A stretch of DNA of 64,000 nt from Bradyrhizobium lablabi (GCF_001440475.1 NZ_LLYB01000094.1:46755-110754), one strand, 5' to 3'; positions 8,375 to 17,696 are shown, counted from the stretch's first letter. The notes: generated from the sequence alone by a model not told the origin. A program made the numbers and translations.

Positions 8375-8974
8375 ATGGCCAAAGTACTCGTGCTCTATTA
8401 TTCCGCCTACGGTCACATCGAGGCGATGGCGAATGCCGTCGCGGAAGGCGCACGCAAGGCCGGCGCCACCGTCGACGTCAAGCGCGTGCCTGAGCTGGTA
8501 CCGGAAGCCGTCGCCAAGGCCTCGTATTACAAGCTCGATCAGGCGGCACCGATCGCGAAGATCGAAGACCTCGTCAATTATGACGCCATCATCGTCGGCA
8601 CCGGCACGCGCTTTGGCCGGATGGCGTCGCAGATGGCTAACTTCCTCGATCAGGCCGGCGGCCTCTGGGCCAAGGGGGCACTGCACGGCAAGGTCGGCGG
8701 CGCCTTTACGTCAACGGCGACCCAGCATGGCGGACAGGAAACCACGCTGTTCTCGATCATCACCAACCTCTTGCATTTCGGCATGACGGTGGTCGGCCTG
8801 AACTACGGCTTTGCCGGACAGATGACGCTCGATGAAGTCACGGGCGGTGCGCCCTATGGCGCGACCACGATCACCGGCGGCGACGGCAGCCGTCAGCCGA
8901 GCGAGAACGAGCTCGCCGGCGCGCGCTATCAGGGACGCGTGATCGCGGAGACTGCCAGCAAACTGCATGGCTGA
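8375..8974 (+). CDS. wrbA: NAD(P)H:quinone oxidoreductase WrbA
   Basis: A 199-residue flavodoxin-fold protein starting at the ATG at 8375 after an AAAGGAAA ribosome site. It opens [19 protein letters not shown], the WrbA FMN-phosphate loop, and contains [17 protein letters not shown] and [15 protein letters not shown], both diagnostic of WrbA type IV quinone reductases. It reduces quinones by two electrons with FMN, limiting semiquinone and oxygen radical formation. The gene follows SDR and pirin genes and a palindromic element. Length and motifs are complete, so this is among the safest calls here. Confidence 0.95.
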   Translation: MAKVLVLYYSAYGHIEAMANAVAEGARKAGATVDVKRVPELVPEAVAKASYYKLDQAAPIAKIEDLVNYDAIIVGTGTRFGRMASQMANFLDQAGGLWAKGALHGKVGGAFTSTATQHGGQETTLFSIITNLLHFGMTVVGLNYGFAGQMTLDEVTGGAPYGATTITGGDGSRQPSENELAGARYQGRVIAETASKLHG

Positions 8975-9247
8975 TGCGACAGAGGCGGCATTCTCATTCG
9001 AGAGTGCCGCCCTATCTGGTCCATCGGGGCGATGGATTTGGCATGATCGAAATTCTCTTTATTGCTCAACTGGCGCAGCGGCCGCTGCAGGCGGTCGTGC
9101 GGCGCTGGTGGTGCAGGAGCCTCTACCGCGCTTCGCGCGGGCAGCGCCGCTGCCCGGAGTGCACGAAATCGTGACGCACGGCTTCTAAACGCCCGATGAA
9201 TTCTTGATAGCCTTCGACCTCCCGGTCGGCACGCTGGAGATTCTGGC

Positions 9248-10195
9248 ATGAGCAGCAATTCGCAAGTTCCGTGGCCGGAATTGCCGACCGCGGCATGGCG
9301 TGACACCTGTGCGACGCTACAGCTCTGGACCCAGATCGTCGGCAAAATTCGCCTGACCAAGTCGCCGTGGCTCAATCATTCCTGGCATGTGGCGCTGTAT
9401 GTCACGCCGCGCGGATTGACGACTTCACCGGTGCCCAACGGTGCGCAAACGTTCCAGATCGATTTCGATCTCATCGATCATTGCTTGCGCATCTCGACCA
9501 GTGACGGCGCGCATCGGGACTTTGCGCTGTCGGGTCATTCCGTCGCAAGCTTCTACACCGCTACGCTTGCCGCGCTCGGTGAACTCGGCATTGCCGTTGC
9601 CATCGACGAGACGCCGAACGAACTGTCCGATCCGATAAGATTCTCCGAGGATACCGCGCATGCTTCCTACGATCCCGACGCCGTCAGACGCTTCCTGCAA
9701 ATCCTCGTCAATAGCGATCGCGTCTTCAAGCAATTCCGCACCGGCTTTCTCGGCAAGGCGAGCCCGGTGCATTTTTTCTGGGGCAGTTTCGATCTTGCGG
9801 TGACGCGTTTCTCCGGCCGCCGCGCGCCGCGTCATCCCGGCGGCGTGCCGCATCTGCCCGACGCAGTCGCACATGAAGCCTATTCACACGAGGTCAGCAG
9901 CGCCGGCTTCTGGCCAGGCGGCGGCGCGATCGATTACCCTGCGTTCTATTCCTATGCCTATCCCGAGCCACCGGGTTTCCGCGCAGCGAAGGTGCGACCG
10001 GATGCGGCCTTCTTCAGCGAAGCCCTTGGCGAATTCATCCTGCCTTACGACGCCGTGCGTACAGCTGCTGACCCCGACAAGGCGCTGCTCGATTTCCTGC
10101 AAAGCACCTATGAGGCCGCAGCGATTTCAGCGAAGTGGGATCGCGCCGCACTTGAGTGCGATCCTGGCCAACCCGGTGTGGTGCGCGAGCTTTGA
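9248..10195 (+). CDS. DUF5996-family protein
   Basis: A 315-residue protein that matches DUF5996: it opens WPELPTAAWRDTCATLQLWTQ, continues with KSPWLNHSWHVALYVTPRGL, and later has PVHFFWGSFDLAVTRFSGR and the conserved EAYSHEVSSAGFWPGG segment. No signal peptide or membrane segment is seen, so it is cytoplasmic. The family has no established function; its conserved His, Glu and Trp residues suggest an enzyme. The 273 bases between wrbA and this gene hold no convincing gene. A hairpin after its stop (10224-10258) may end transcription. Confidence 0.8.
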   Translation: MSSNSQVPWPELPTAAWRDTCATLQLWTQIVGKIRLTKSPWLNHSWHVALYVTPRGLTTSPVPNGAQTFQIDFDLIDHCLRISTSDGAHRDFALSGHSVASFYTATLAALGELGIAVAIDETPNELSDPIRFSEDTAHASYDPDAVRRFLQILVNSDRVFKQFRTGFLGKASPVHFFWGSFDLAVTRFSGRRAPRHPGGVPHLPDAVAHEAYSHEVSSAGFWPGGGAIDYPAFYSYAYPEPPGFRAAKVRPDAAFFSEALGEFILPYDAVRTAADPDKALLDFLQSTYEAAAISAKWDRAALECDPGQPGVVREL

Positions 10196-10223
10196 GGTAC
10201 TGTGTGGGGTGGGCAGCGCGTGC

Positions 10224-10258
10224 CCACCTTCCCTTCTGTAGTTATGATGGGAAGGTGG
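10224..10258. terminator. Hairpin between convergent genes
   Basis: Perfect 10-base arms CCACCTTCCC (10224-10233) and GGGAAGGTGG (10249-10258) with a 15-base loop lie between the DUF5996 gene and the convergent zinc-ribbon gene. Flanking GCGCG tracts extend the pairing imperfectly. There is no U-tract, so it may act as a bidirectional structural barrier rather than a classic terminator. Confidence 0.45.
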
Positions 10259-10293
10259 ACACGGCGCGCCCGTTCCCCCCACGATCCCCCAAG

Positions 10294-10488
10294 CTAATGC
10301 CGCAGTTCCGGCTTCACGATGGTCTGGCGAACCTCGGCGCCGCAATCGGCGCACTCATAGGTGAAATCGATCTTCGCCATGCTCCAATGCGGCTCGACGT
10401 CGCGCACATACATTTCGAGCCCCACACAACTCGGGCAGATAACGATGCCCGGTTCGAATTCGTCGTGCTGATGGATATAGGCTGGCAT
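10294..10488 (-). CDS. Small zinc-ribbon protein
   Basis: A 64-residue protein starting at MPAYIHQHDEFE; the ribosome site GGGAGAG lies just before the ATG at 10488. It has two CxxC knuckles, CPSC and CADC, about 32 residues apart, the layout of a rubredoxin-like zinc ribbon. Upstream codons in the same frame lack family character. It converges on the DUF5996 gene and lies 194 bases downstream of the acyltransferase gene on the same strand, so it could be the last gene of that unit. Function unknown. Confidence 0.6.
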   Translation of the reverse strand: MPAYIHQHDEFEPGIVICPSCVGLEMYVRDVEPHWSMAKIDFTYECADCGAEVRQTIVKPELRH

Positions 10489-10682
10489 GTCGGCTCTCCC
10501 CAAGAAAACGCCCAAGAAAGCATTTACCAGTGGTCCCTGACCCGTAGCGCAGCATACGCCTCTGACGTGCAGGCGATCATGAACTCTCGCGAACGCAGAG
10601 AGAACATCCCCACAATCCCAGCATGTGTGACAGATTTGCATCGTTGTGGAACTCAACCCAGAACGTGCCAAATCTCCTCGTG

Positions 10683-11855
10683 TCACAAGGGCTTACCGAA
10701 CGCGCGTCGCAGCCTTGCATCGAGTTGCGGATGGTTTCGCAGGGCGAGCACCGCGCGATCGCGCAAGGCAAAAGGCCATCCGCGCCAGCTCAGGGCGGCG
10801 CTGATGTCGATCAGCGGCAACTGCATCACGCCGAAGCGGCGCTTGTAATCGTAATTGCCGACAGAGAAATCGAACTCGCGCACGCCATCCCTGTGCAGGG
10901 CTGCCATGGTGCGCTCGATGATCAGCCGGCCCGGCGAGCAGTTAGACCATTTCTCGCCGGCATTGCTGATGCGGACCATCACGTAGCGTGAGCCGGTCCT
11001 GATGCCGAGCAGTGTCGCCACGACTTCCTCGCCGACGGTGAGCGCCGAGACCAGCGCATAGCCGGTGCCGACGCCGTCGCGCACCAGGTTGCGGTAGAAC
11101 GCCGCGCAGGCCTCGTCATCGAGAATGTAGTTCACCCCGAGGCTCTGCATCCGCGCGCCCTGTTGAACCTCGGTGGTCGAGAGAATTCGCAGCGCCTCGT
11201 TGGTATCGGTGACGATTGCGAAGGAAGCGGCCGGATCGCGCGTAAACACGCGCCAGCTCCGCTCCAGTTCCTTGCGCTGGGTCTTTTCCAACGTGTAGCG
11301 CCAGGCGTCGTAGTCCTCGCCCGTGGTGACGAGGTTGCCGTTGAGCACGCACGCTCCAGCCGCGTCGAGGAAGGCCAACGGGTTGGGCTTGCCGCCGAGA
11401 TCGTTGGGCATCTTGCGAAGGCGGATGAGATCGGCGGCATCCTGCATCCGGCGCAGCGCCGACAAAAGGCTTCGCCACAACGCACGCGCAGCCTTCGCAT
11501 CGCGCGGCGCGGCGCTGCCCAGGATCGGCGCGTTGTAGTCGGTCAGATTGAGATCGGCGAATTCGATCGCCGCGATTTTTTCTTGCTGGCGACGGATCAG
11601 CGGTAGCAGCGCCGCCGGTTCGCCGGTCGATGCATCCGTGACAACAGCGATCAGCGGCGCCACGCCCTCGGCGCCGGCGAAAGCGCGGTACCAGGCGTCA
11701 TACCATTGCGGATGCTGGAACGGTGTCGACGGGCCGATGTCGTTCCAGCGCGCGGCGGCCTGTTGCCAGTCGCGCAGCAGCTCGACGCGGAATTGTGCCG
11801 CGCGGCCGGTTAAGCGCGCCGCCGGTAGCCCCGCACTGGTCGTCAGCACCGTCAT
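10683..11855 (-). CDS. FemAB/GNAT-like acyltransferase (CelD/BcsL, HfsK-like)
   Basis: A 390-residue protein, start chosen at MTVLTTSAG (11855) because the longer frame overlaps the upstream cupin gene. It has the CelD/BcsL double GNAT-like fold: an N-terminal part with STPFQHPQWYDAWYRAF, and a C-terminal part with GRLIIERTMAALHRDGVREFDFSVGNYDYKRRF written here only as its ends GRLIIER and FDFSVGNYDYK. Relatives act in cellulose, EPS and holdfast synthesis; Caulobacter HfsK is an N-acyltransferase of this kind. It starts 11 bases after the cupin gene stop, so the two are an operon. A role modifying amino sugars of a surface polysaccharide is inferred. Confidence 0.8.
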   Translation of the reverse strand: MTVLTTSAGLPAARLTGRAAQFRVELLRDWQQAAARWNDIGPSTPFQHPQWYDAWYRAFAGAEGVAPLIAVVTDASTGEPAALLPLIRRQQEKIAAIEFADLNLTDYNAPILGSAAPRDAKAARALWRSLLSALRRMQDAADLIRLRKMPNDLGGKPNPLAFLDAAGACVLNGNLVTTGEDYDAWRYTLEKTQRKELERSWRVFTRDPAASFAIVTDTNEALRILSTTEVQQGARMQSLGVNYILDDEACAAFYRNLVRDGVGTGYALVSALTVGEEVVATLLGIRTGSRYVMVRISNAGEKWSNCSPGRLIIERTMAALHRDGVREFDFSVGNYDYKRRFGVMQLPLIDISAALSWRGWPFALRDRAVLALRNHPQLDARLRRAFGKPL

Positions 11856-11866
11856 CGGCGTTGCGA

Positions 11867-12799
11867 TTATGCCGCCTTCGGCAGATCTACGATTTTGCTG
11901 GGCTCGTTGGCATCGAGGCGGAAATCGATCGCGCGGCGGGCCTTGCGCTCGCGCCTGACCCATTGGCTGTCACGCACGAGCTTCTGCAGCACCTTCTTGG
12001 CGAAGAAAGACGGCCCGCGCAGATTGCTGGTCTTCGGCATATAGCCGAAGCGATGCCGCAGCAGGCCGTTGGCGAGATGAACGATCTGGGCGCGGCGGAT
12101 ATCGTCATTGCCATAGGAGACCGTCATGGAGATGTTGACGGTGCCGAGATTTTCGACGCGGTGCGGCGCGTTCAGCGGCCAGTTCAGCATCTGCCCGGGT
12201 TCGAGATCGAACACCTGCGCGTGCGCGTCGTACCAGGGCGCGTAGGGCAGATCGACCTCGACGTCGAACAGCGCGATGTCTTCGAGATGCTCCGGCTTGA
12301 TGAACGGCGCGGTGTTTGGATAGACGTAGACGCGCTTGCGGCCGGCGATCTGGATCAGGCCCTGCCCCGGCAGATCGGCGTGGTAATAAACCTGCGCGTC
12401 CGGCGAGGAGACGAGAATGCCGGCCTGATGGTTCGGCACCACAAAGCCCGGAACCTTGGCGGCGATCTCCTCGAACATCCGGTCGATCAGCTTGCGGAAG
12501 CGGCTATCAACCGCGCCGACGTCGCGCATGTTGAGCCAGAGCCCGCCGCGCGAAATCGCTTCGATCACCTGCCGTCCCGAGAGGTTGCCGATATCACCCT
12601 CGCGCCAGACGCGGCTGGAGCCCTTGGCACCGGTTTTCACCAGGCTGTAGTGCTCGCGCGGATAGCTCTCGATCAGTTGGGCGAGCTCGTCCATCGAGAA
12701 CGCCGGCGATTTGTGCATCTCGTGCTGGAGCCGGATCGGCTGGTGGCTCCAAAGCTCGGAATGCGTCTCATCCCATGTGCTGAAGATCTTGCCCGTCAT
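11867..12799 (-). CDS. JmjC-like cupin protein in polysaccharide cluster
   Basis: A 310-residue protein starting at MTGKIFSTWD (12799); the frame stays open further upstream but that part is antisense to the glycosyltransferase and lacks family character. It has the cupin-like (cupin_8/JmjC) core: YYHADLPGQ gives the HxD pair (His140, Asp142) and NAPHRVEN the distal histidine (His213), the iron ligands of 2-oxoglutarate-dependent oxygenases. No signal peptide. It is the first gene of a two-gene unit with the acyltransferase and is divergent from the GT4 gene. Its substrate, sugar or protein, is unknown. Confidence 0.75.
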   Translation of the reverse strand: MTGKIFSTWDETHSELWSHQPIRLQHEMHKSPAFSMDELAQLIESYPREHYSLVKTGAKGSSRVWREGDIGNLSGRQVIEAISRGGLWLNMRDVGAVDSRFRKLIDRMFEEIAAKVPGFVVPNHQAGILVSSPDAQVYYHADLPGQGLIQIAGRKRVYVYPNTAPFIKPEHLEDIALFDVEVDLPYAPWYDAHAQVFDLEPGQMLNWPLNAPHRVENLGTVNISMTVSYGNDDIRRAQIVHLANGLLRHRFGYMPKTSNLRGPSFFAKKVLQKLVRDSQWVRRERKARRAIDFRLDANEPSKIVDLPKAA

Positions 12800-13034
12800 C
12801 GCCGCCGCTCCTGCTGACTTCCGTTGCCTCAGCGGCCGCCTTTTTCGGCTGTCCCGAAATCGCCGCCTGCAGCCATTGCCGTCGCCGCCCGATGTCCCGT
12901 TATGAGACGGCCGGACGATTTTCATGGTCGGATTGGCAAGAACAGTGCCGGGCAGACGCTGCCGCTTACCTGAAGCTAATGTCTGCGTTGTATGGCTAAC
13001 GCCGACCGTTTCTGGAACCCCCGCCGCCGCAACG

Positions 13035-14186
13035 ATGACTGGAGAAACCCGATATCGGGCGCTGTTTCTCGGCGCGGGACCGCAGATGCATTGCGGCGTC
13101 GGCCAGTTCACCCGGCTGCTGCAGGAAACGATCGAAAAGCTCCAGCCTGGAACCAGCGCGACGTTAACCCTGACGCGCAAGGAAGGAACGTTCGCCGAGA
13201 TCTGGCGCGCGGTCGGTTCGGCGCAAAGCGTGGTCTGCAACTTTCCGATCGTGGCCTGGAAGCGCGTGATGTTTGCGCCGCTCGCGGCGATGGCGATCGC
13301 CCGGCTGCGCCGGCGCAAGGTCGTCCTGATTCAGCATGAGTGGCGCGGGCTGCACTGGCTGCGCCGCATCACCTACATGCCGGCGCTGGTCGTTGCCGAT
13401 GTCATCGTCATGTTCTCGCCGCTGGTGCGGCAGGAGCTGGCAGGCGATCCCCTGCTCGGCTGGACCGCGAAAAAGAGCGTGCTGGCGCCGCTGCCACCGA
13501 ACATCGAGGCACCGGCAGGCATCGAGGATTCGAAATTGCGGCATCGCCTCATCGCAGCCAAAGGCGACGGGCGGCTCCTGATCGGTCATTTCGGATCGAT
13601 CTATCCGGGCAAGCAGCCCAACGCGCTGCTCGAGATCGGCGCCATTCTGAAGCAACGCGGGCTCAAGCCGCTGATCGTCTATGTCGGCTCCTTCATCCGC
13701 GGCATCGACAAGGTCGAGGAGGAATTTCATGCCCGCGCCAGAAAGCTCGACGTCGCCGAGGACGTGATCGTCTCCGGCTTCGTCGCCTCCGATCACGAGG
13801 TGTTCGGCCTGTTCAGCGAGATCGACGCGTTCTGCTATCCGCTCGACGAGGGGCTCACCGCGCGGCGCTCCAGCATTCTCACCTGCGTGCAATCGGGCCG
13901 TCCGCTGATCGTCGCGGGCTCCGTGTTGCCCGAGGAATTCGACCATCACCCGCGCTTCAAGGAATTGATCAGCCGCGGCGCCATCGTGCTGGTCGCGCGC
14001 GGTTCGGACAATGAGGCGTTTGCCGACCGGATCGCCGCGGTGGTCAAGCGGCCGCCGATACCGTTCCCGTTCGATTTTGACGGCTGGTGGAAGGATGTCG
14101 CTGACGCGGTGCAGGCGCAGCTCCCTATGCTTGCGCCCGAAACCGCGCGAGATAGTGCAGACCGAACACCGCCAGCAGAAACGTGA
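13035..14186 (+). CDS. GT4-like glycosyltransferase
   Basis: A 383-residue GT-B enzyme. It starts at MTGETRYRALFLGAG (13035), though an upstream in-frame ATG at 12924 cannot be excluded and neither start has a strong ribosome site. The N-domain has the glycine-rich CGVGQFTRLL loop, and the C-domain has IGHFGSIYPGKQPNALL and the family's DVIVSGF then DAFCYPLDEGLTARRSS, the donor-nucleotide region. It is cytoplasmic or membrane-associated. It is the only rightward gene in this part of the cluster, and its last 62 bases overlap the end of the convergent Wzy-type gene. Donor sugar unknown. Confidence 0.8.
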   Translation: MTGETRYRALFLGAGPQMHCGVGQFTRLLQETIEKLQPGTSATLTLTRKEGTFAEIWRAVGSAQSVVCNFPIVAWKRVMFAPLAAMAIARLRRRKVVLIQHEWRGLHWLRRITYMPALVVADVIVMFSPLVRQELAGDPLLGWTAKKSVLAPLPPNIEAPAGIEDSKLRHRLIAAKGDGRLLIGHFGSIYPGKQPNALLEIGAILKQRGLKPLIVYVGSFIRGIDKVEEEFHARARKLDVAEDVIVSGFVASDHEVFGLFSEIDAFCYPLDEGLTARRSSILTCVQSGRPLIVAGSVLPEEFDHHPRFKELISRGAIVLVARGSDNEAFADRIAAVVKRPPIPFPFDFDGWWKDVADAVQAQLPMLAPETARDSADRTPPAET

Positions 14187-15438
14187 ACCACAGCGGATCG
14201 GAGCGGTCGAGGAAGAAGCTTTCCATCGTCGACAGATAGAGCCCGAACAGCCAGATCCGCAGCAGCACCATGGCGAGCGGACCGTTGTTGCCGCCCTCGT
14301 CGGCTCGCTGGAAATTCCGCAGAGGCAAAATCACCAGGACCAGGATGAGCAGTGCAAGCCCAGGCACGCCCATGCCCAGCGCGGTGTCGAGATAGCCATT
14401 GTGGCTGTGCGCGGCGAAGCCGGCCCACTCCTTGCCTTCTGGGAGATTTTGAATGGCGCTGGAGCCCCAGAAGGACGCAAAGCCGTAGCCGGTAAGCATT
14501 CGCGCATGCAGCGACTGCAGCGCAAATGCCCAGATGTCGGTGCGGCCGGTGAACGTCGAGTCGAAAGGCAGCAGTTTTGAAATTCCGGCGAGGCTCTCCA
14601 GCATCACCGTGCCGATGCTCAGAAGATTCAGCAACAACAGCGGCGTGAGCAAGATGATCGCGCGAAGCCAGAACGCGCGGACGACTGATGTGACCGACGT
14701 CAGCAGCAGCACGGCAAAGCACAGCGTCAACGAGCTCTTGCCGGCCGAATACAGCAGGAACAGCGAGGCAAGCGCGATGATGGCGGCGCCGGAAAGCCAG
14801 AGGCCGGAGCGGACGCTGTAAACGCCGAGAAACAGCACCATCACCATGATGGCCGCGGCCTGGTTCTTGTGGCCGAACGCGCCGCGCCAGTTGCCGGCGA
14901 GCCCCGGCTCCTGCGGGTCGCTCGCCAGGTGGATCGAAAGATCCGGCGCCAGCAATATTCCGAGATAGCAGACCGCGAGCAATGCGAGCGCCGCGATCGT
15001 GAACCAGTGCATCAATTCCTGCTGCGATTTCGGCAGCAGCATCAGGGCAGCCGTCACCGCGACGACGCAGACCGTCAAGGAAAGACGCTTGATCGACGTC
15101 CCCGGATCGAACGACAGCAGCACCGTCAACACCAGCCAGGCGCCGAACAGCATGAATGCCGGTGATAACAACGTCGCCAGTCCGCGCGCGTCGTTTCGCA
15201 TCGCCAGCGCGATGGTCAGCACACTCAGGGCGCCGAACAACGCGTAAGTCGCCAGCTCGTTGCCGGTGCCGACGTCGCCGATCTGCAGATCGCCGAGGCT
15301 TTCAAACGGATGCAGCGATATCCAGCCCACGAGCAGCGTTCCGACAAAGGTTGCGCCGCGAACGATATCCATCACCTGCTGCCGCTCGACTCCTGCTGCC
15401 ACGAGGCGGATTTCGGATGCGTCGACGAGCTGGCTCAT
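14125..15438 (-). CDS. O-antigen ligase/Wzy-type polymerase
   Basis: A 437-residue integral membrane protein with about ten or more hydrophobic segments, starting at MSQLVDASE (15438) within an ATGA overlap with the upstream GT2 gene. The C-terminal Wzy_C signature is clear: TGRTDIWAFALQSL, GYGFASFWG and the HSHNGYLD motif before the last membrane segments. Such proteins polymerise lipid-linked repeat units or ligate them in the periplasm. In Caulobacter holdfast loci HfsC/HfsI play this part. The 3' end overlaps the convergent GT4 gene by 62 bases. Polymerase rather than ligase is inferred from the cluster. Confidence 0.87.
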   Translation of the reverse strand: MSQLVDASEIRLVAAGVERQQVMDIVRGATFVGTLLVGWISLHPFESLGDLQIGDVGTGNELATYALFGALSVLTIALAMRNDARGLATLLSPAFMLFGAWLVLTVLLSFDPGTSIKRLSLTVCVVAVTAALMLLPKSQQELMHWFTIAALALLAVCYLGILLAPDLSIHLASDPQEPGLAGNWRGAFGHKNQAAAIMVMVLFLGVYSVRSGLWLSGAAIIALASLFLLYSAGKSSLTLCFAVLLLTSVTSVVRAFWLRAIILLTPLLLLNLLSIGTVMLESLAGISKLLPFDSTFTGRTDIWAFALQSLHARMLTGYGFASFWGSSAIQNLPEGKEWAGFAAHSHNGYLDTALGMGVPGLALLILVLVILPLRNFQRADEGGNNGPLAMVLLRIWLFGLYLSTMESFFLDRSDPLWFTFLLAVFGLHYLARFRAQA

Positions 15439-16484
15439 GAGGCGATCTTCGACGCCTTGTAGGGCTGCGGTTCGAGCCCGAGCGCGGCCAGCGCGCTGCC
15501 GATCGCTACCGTGACCGGATGCACGGCAATGGTACCCTTGCGTTCGGTCAGGATCGCGTACGCGGCATAGACGAGCGACAACGGCAGGGCCGCCAGCAGT
15601 TTGACGGTCAGCTTCGCCTGCAACCAGACCGTCGGCGTCGCCTTGCGCTGGACGTGATAGTTGATCGCACCGATCCGCAGGCCCCGCGTCATCAGCCATT
15701 TCAGGCTGGTCCGGCTTTCCGGCACCGTCTCGCTGATCGTAGCTTCGGCCACCCAGTGAAAGCGCATGCCGAGCCTTTTACAGCGGTAGAAGAAATCGGT
15801 GTCCCCACCACCGAGGAAATTGAAACGGAGATCGAACGCCGGCGCGCCCAGCCGGTCGAATACCGAGCGCCGGATCAGGCAGTTGCCGCAGCCATAGATC
15901 ACCGGCACCGGACCCGACGCGTCGTACGCCGGTGCAAAAGCCGGGTGGCGCCGCAGTCCGCGCTTCCGTTCATCAACGAATTCAGGGAATACCGGCCCAC
16001 CGACAATTTCGGCGCCGGTCGCGTCCGCGGTCCTGAGCATCAGCTCCAGCCAATCCGGTGAGGCGACCTCGTCGTCGTCGATCATCAGGAAGCTGCTGGC
16101 GTTCGGGAACATCTGCTGCGCCGTTTCGAAGGCGGCGTTGATCGCATGGCAATTGCCCTGCCGCGGCTCGATCACGCAGAGGCCTGACAATTTCGCCGAC
16201 GCGAGATACTCGGCGGCCACTGGCACGCTCTCGCTCCTCGATGCATCGTTCTCGATCAGGACGACGGCGAAGCGGCGACTGGTGCGCTGACCGGCAAGCG
16301 ACTCCAGTGTGCGGCGCAGGTAATCCGGACGGCGGAAACAGGGAACGCAGACGACAGTTTCGATCGTGGGATCGAGGCCTGCCGAAAGCGCCACCAGCGC
16401 GCGCAACGCCCTGACGGACGGATCGGGTCCGTCCATCCGGAGATCGCTGGTCGATATCCCTGCCATGACACTCAGGTCGTTCAC
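15435..16484 (-). CDS. GT2-family glycosyltransferase
   Basis: A 349-residue GT-A enzyme. The N-terminal part opens with ETVVCVPCFRRPDYLRRTLE and shows the nucleotide-sugar metal motif IDDDE; an acceptor-side GGGDTDFFYRCKRLGM follows, and the C-terminus has hydrophobic stretches that probably anchor it to the inner membrane. Its stop overlaps the start of the Wzy gene (ATGA), so both are made together. It resembles EPS and holdfast GT2 enzymes such as HfsG by family only. Donor and linkage unknown. Confidence 0.87.
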   Translation of the reverse strand: MNDLSVMAGISTSDLRMDGPDPSVRALRALVALSAGLDPTIETVVCVPCFRRPDYLRRTLESLAGQRTSRRFAVVLIENDASRSESVPVAAEYLASAKLSGLCVIEPRQGNCHAINAAFETAQQMFPNASSFLMIDDDEVASPDWLELMLRTADATGAEIVGGPVFPEFVDERKRGLRRHPAFAPAYDASGPVPVIYGCGNCLIRRSVFDRLGAPAFDLRFNFLGGGDTDFFYRCKRLGMRFHWVAEATISETVPESRTSLKWLMTRGLRIGAINYHVQRKATPTVWLQAKLTVKLLAALPLSLVYAAYAILTERKGTIAVHPVTVAIGSALAALGLEPQPYKASKIAS

Positions 16485-16697
16485 GAATATGTCTCATCGT
16501 CTCGAAACGGGATCGCCGGCTTAAATTCCGGGACACTTCCGTCTCGATAAGGCCGTTCGTTCCGGAATGACCCGGCGTTTGCGAACGTAACGCCGGCGAT
16601 GTTGCAAATTTCGATCCGCCGGCGCCGTGCGACATGCCGAACTCCGGGGACGGTTAATGGACGGAGTTAATCCGCGCTGAACAAGCCCGGCCGCAGA

Positions 16698-17696
16698 TCA
16701 GCGGCTGAACAGCTTTCGGAACAGAAGCTGCGACTTCGGAAACGCGCCGTTGTCGATCTGTGTCGGCCATGCCCCGTCGACGTCGAAATAGGCGGCGTAG
16801 GCAATCCTGTCCTCGTTCCTCATGAACCAGTCGTGCATCTGCTGAATGAAGAACGGGTTGTCGCCGGCATTGCCGACGCCCCACTCGGGGTAGCTCATGC
16901 GCTTGCCGTGCAGACGCGCAAACTCGCGGTGCCATTCCAGGCCGAACGGCGCCTTGACGTAAAAATTGTTCCAGCGCTCCTCAGGCGTGCCTTCATGCTT
17001 GAAGTCGTAGACGTCGAGGCCGATGTAGTCGACGACATCGTCGCCGGGATAGCTCGCATCCGCCGGCATGTCCTGCGGTCCCCATCCCGGACACCAGTCG
17101 AACTTGAAGCCTGAGGAGTGGCGGCGGAATATTTCCACGACGCGGCGGAACGCCCCGATGTAATCGGCTTCATGCCCCTTCGCGAACCACGCCATCTCAG
17201 CCAGGTTCATTTCCCAGCCGAGCCGGATGATCGCCGTCGGATGCGCTTCCGAAATCGCCCGGGCCGCCGCTTCGAATTCGGCATCGTGGAGCCCTTCGGC
17301 GACGTCGGCGAGCGGCGTGCCTTTCATCGTCAGCGGGATCGACCAGACCACGTTGCGCGCGGAGTTGAGCTTCTTCCAGACACCGGGGACCCAATTCAGT
17401 TTGGAGAAATCTTCCCAGGTCGTCTGGCCGTAGAAGTCGACACCCAGCACCGAGGACGGCTTCTGCTTCAGCCATTTTTCCCACGCCTGCAGCGTATGCT
17501 CACGCCCGACCGGTCCCCAATTGACGAAGGCGCCGGCGAACTTCGCCGGGTTGGAAACGCCGCGCGAGGCCGCATTGCTGTCGACGCGGGCCAGCAGCAG
17601 CACCGTCAGAACGAAGACGGACAGCAACAGCAGCAGTCGCTTCAGGCCATGCCCCTTGCGTCGCCTGGGATCGATTCTTGGATCAGTTCGAAACAT
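16698..17696 (-). CDS. GH26-like glycoside hydrolase, membrane-anchored
   Basis: A 332-residue protein. The start at MFRTDPRID (17696) has a CGAGGG site upstream and overlaps the preceding acyltransferase gene by 14 bases. Residues 18-36 form one hydrophobic segment after a basic stretch, so it is either anchored in the inner membrane with the enzyme in the periplasm or cleaved. The TIM-barrel active site is visible: acid/base in IIRLGWEMN (Glu162) and nucleophile in SYPEWGVGN (Glu271), the GH26 pattern. It probably trims or releases the polysaccharide made by the cluster. Specificity (mannan or other) is not known. Confidence 0.75.
   Translation of the reverse strand: MFRTDPRIDPRRRKGHGLKRLLLLLSVFVLTVLLLARVDSNAASRGVSNPAKFAGAFVNWGPVGREHTLQAWEKWLKQKPSSVLGVDFYGQTTWEDFSKLNWVPGVWKKLNSARNVVWSIPLTMKGTPLADVAEGLHDAEFEAAARAISEAHPTAIIRLGWEMNLAEMAWFAKGHEADYIGAFRRVVEIFRRHSSGFKFDWCPGWGPQDMPADASYPGDDVVDYIGLDVYDFKHEGTPEERWNNFYVKAPFGLEWHREFARLHGKRMSYPEWGVGNAGDNPFFIQQMHDWFMRNEDRIAYAAYFDVDGAWPTQIDNGAFPKSQLLFRKLFSR

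Noticed and set aside
8974..9174. 66-residue frame starting in the stop codon of wrbA
   Set aside because: The overlap with the stop could suggest coupling, but the sequence is Arg-rich with no family match, and the 273-base gap otherwise looks non-coding. It cannot be fully excluded.
12800..13318. N-terminal extension of the JmjC-like cupin
   Set aside because: It is antisense to the GT4 gene, rich in Arg and Pro, and the family begins at MTGKIFSTWD.
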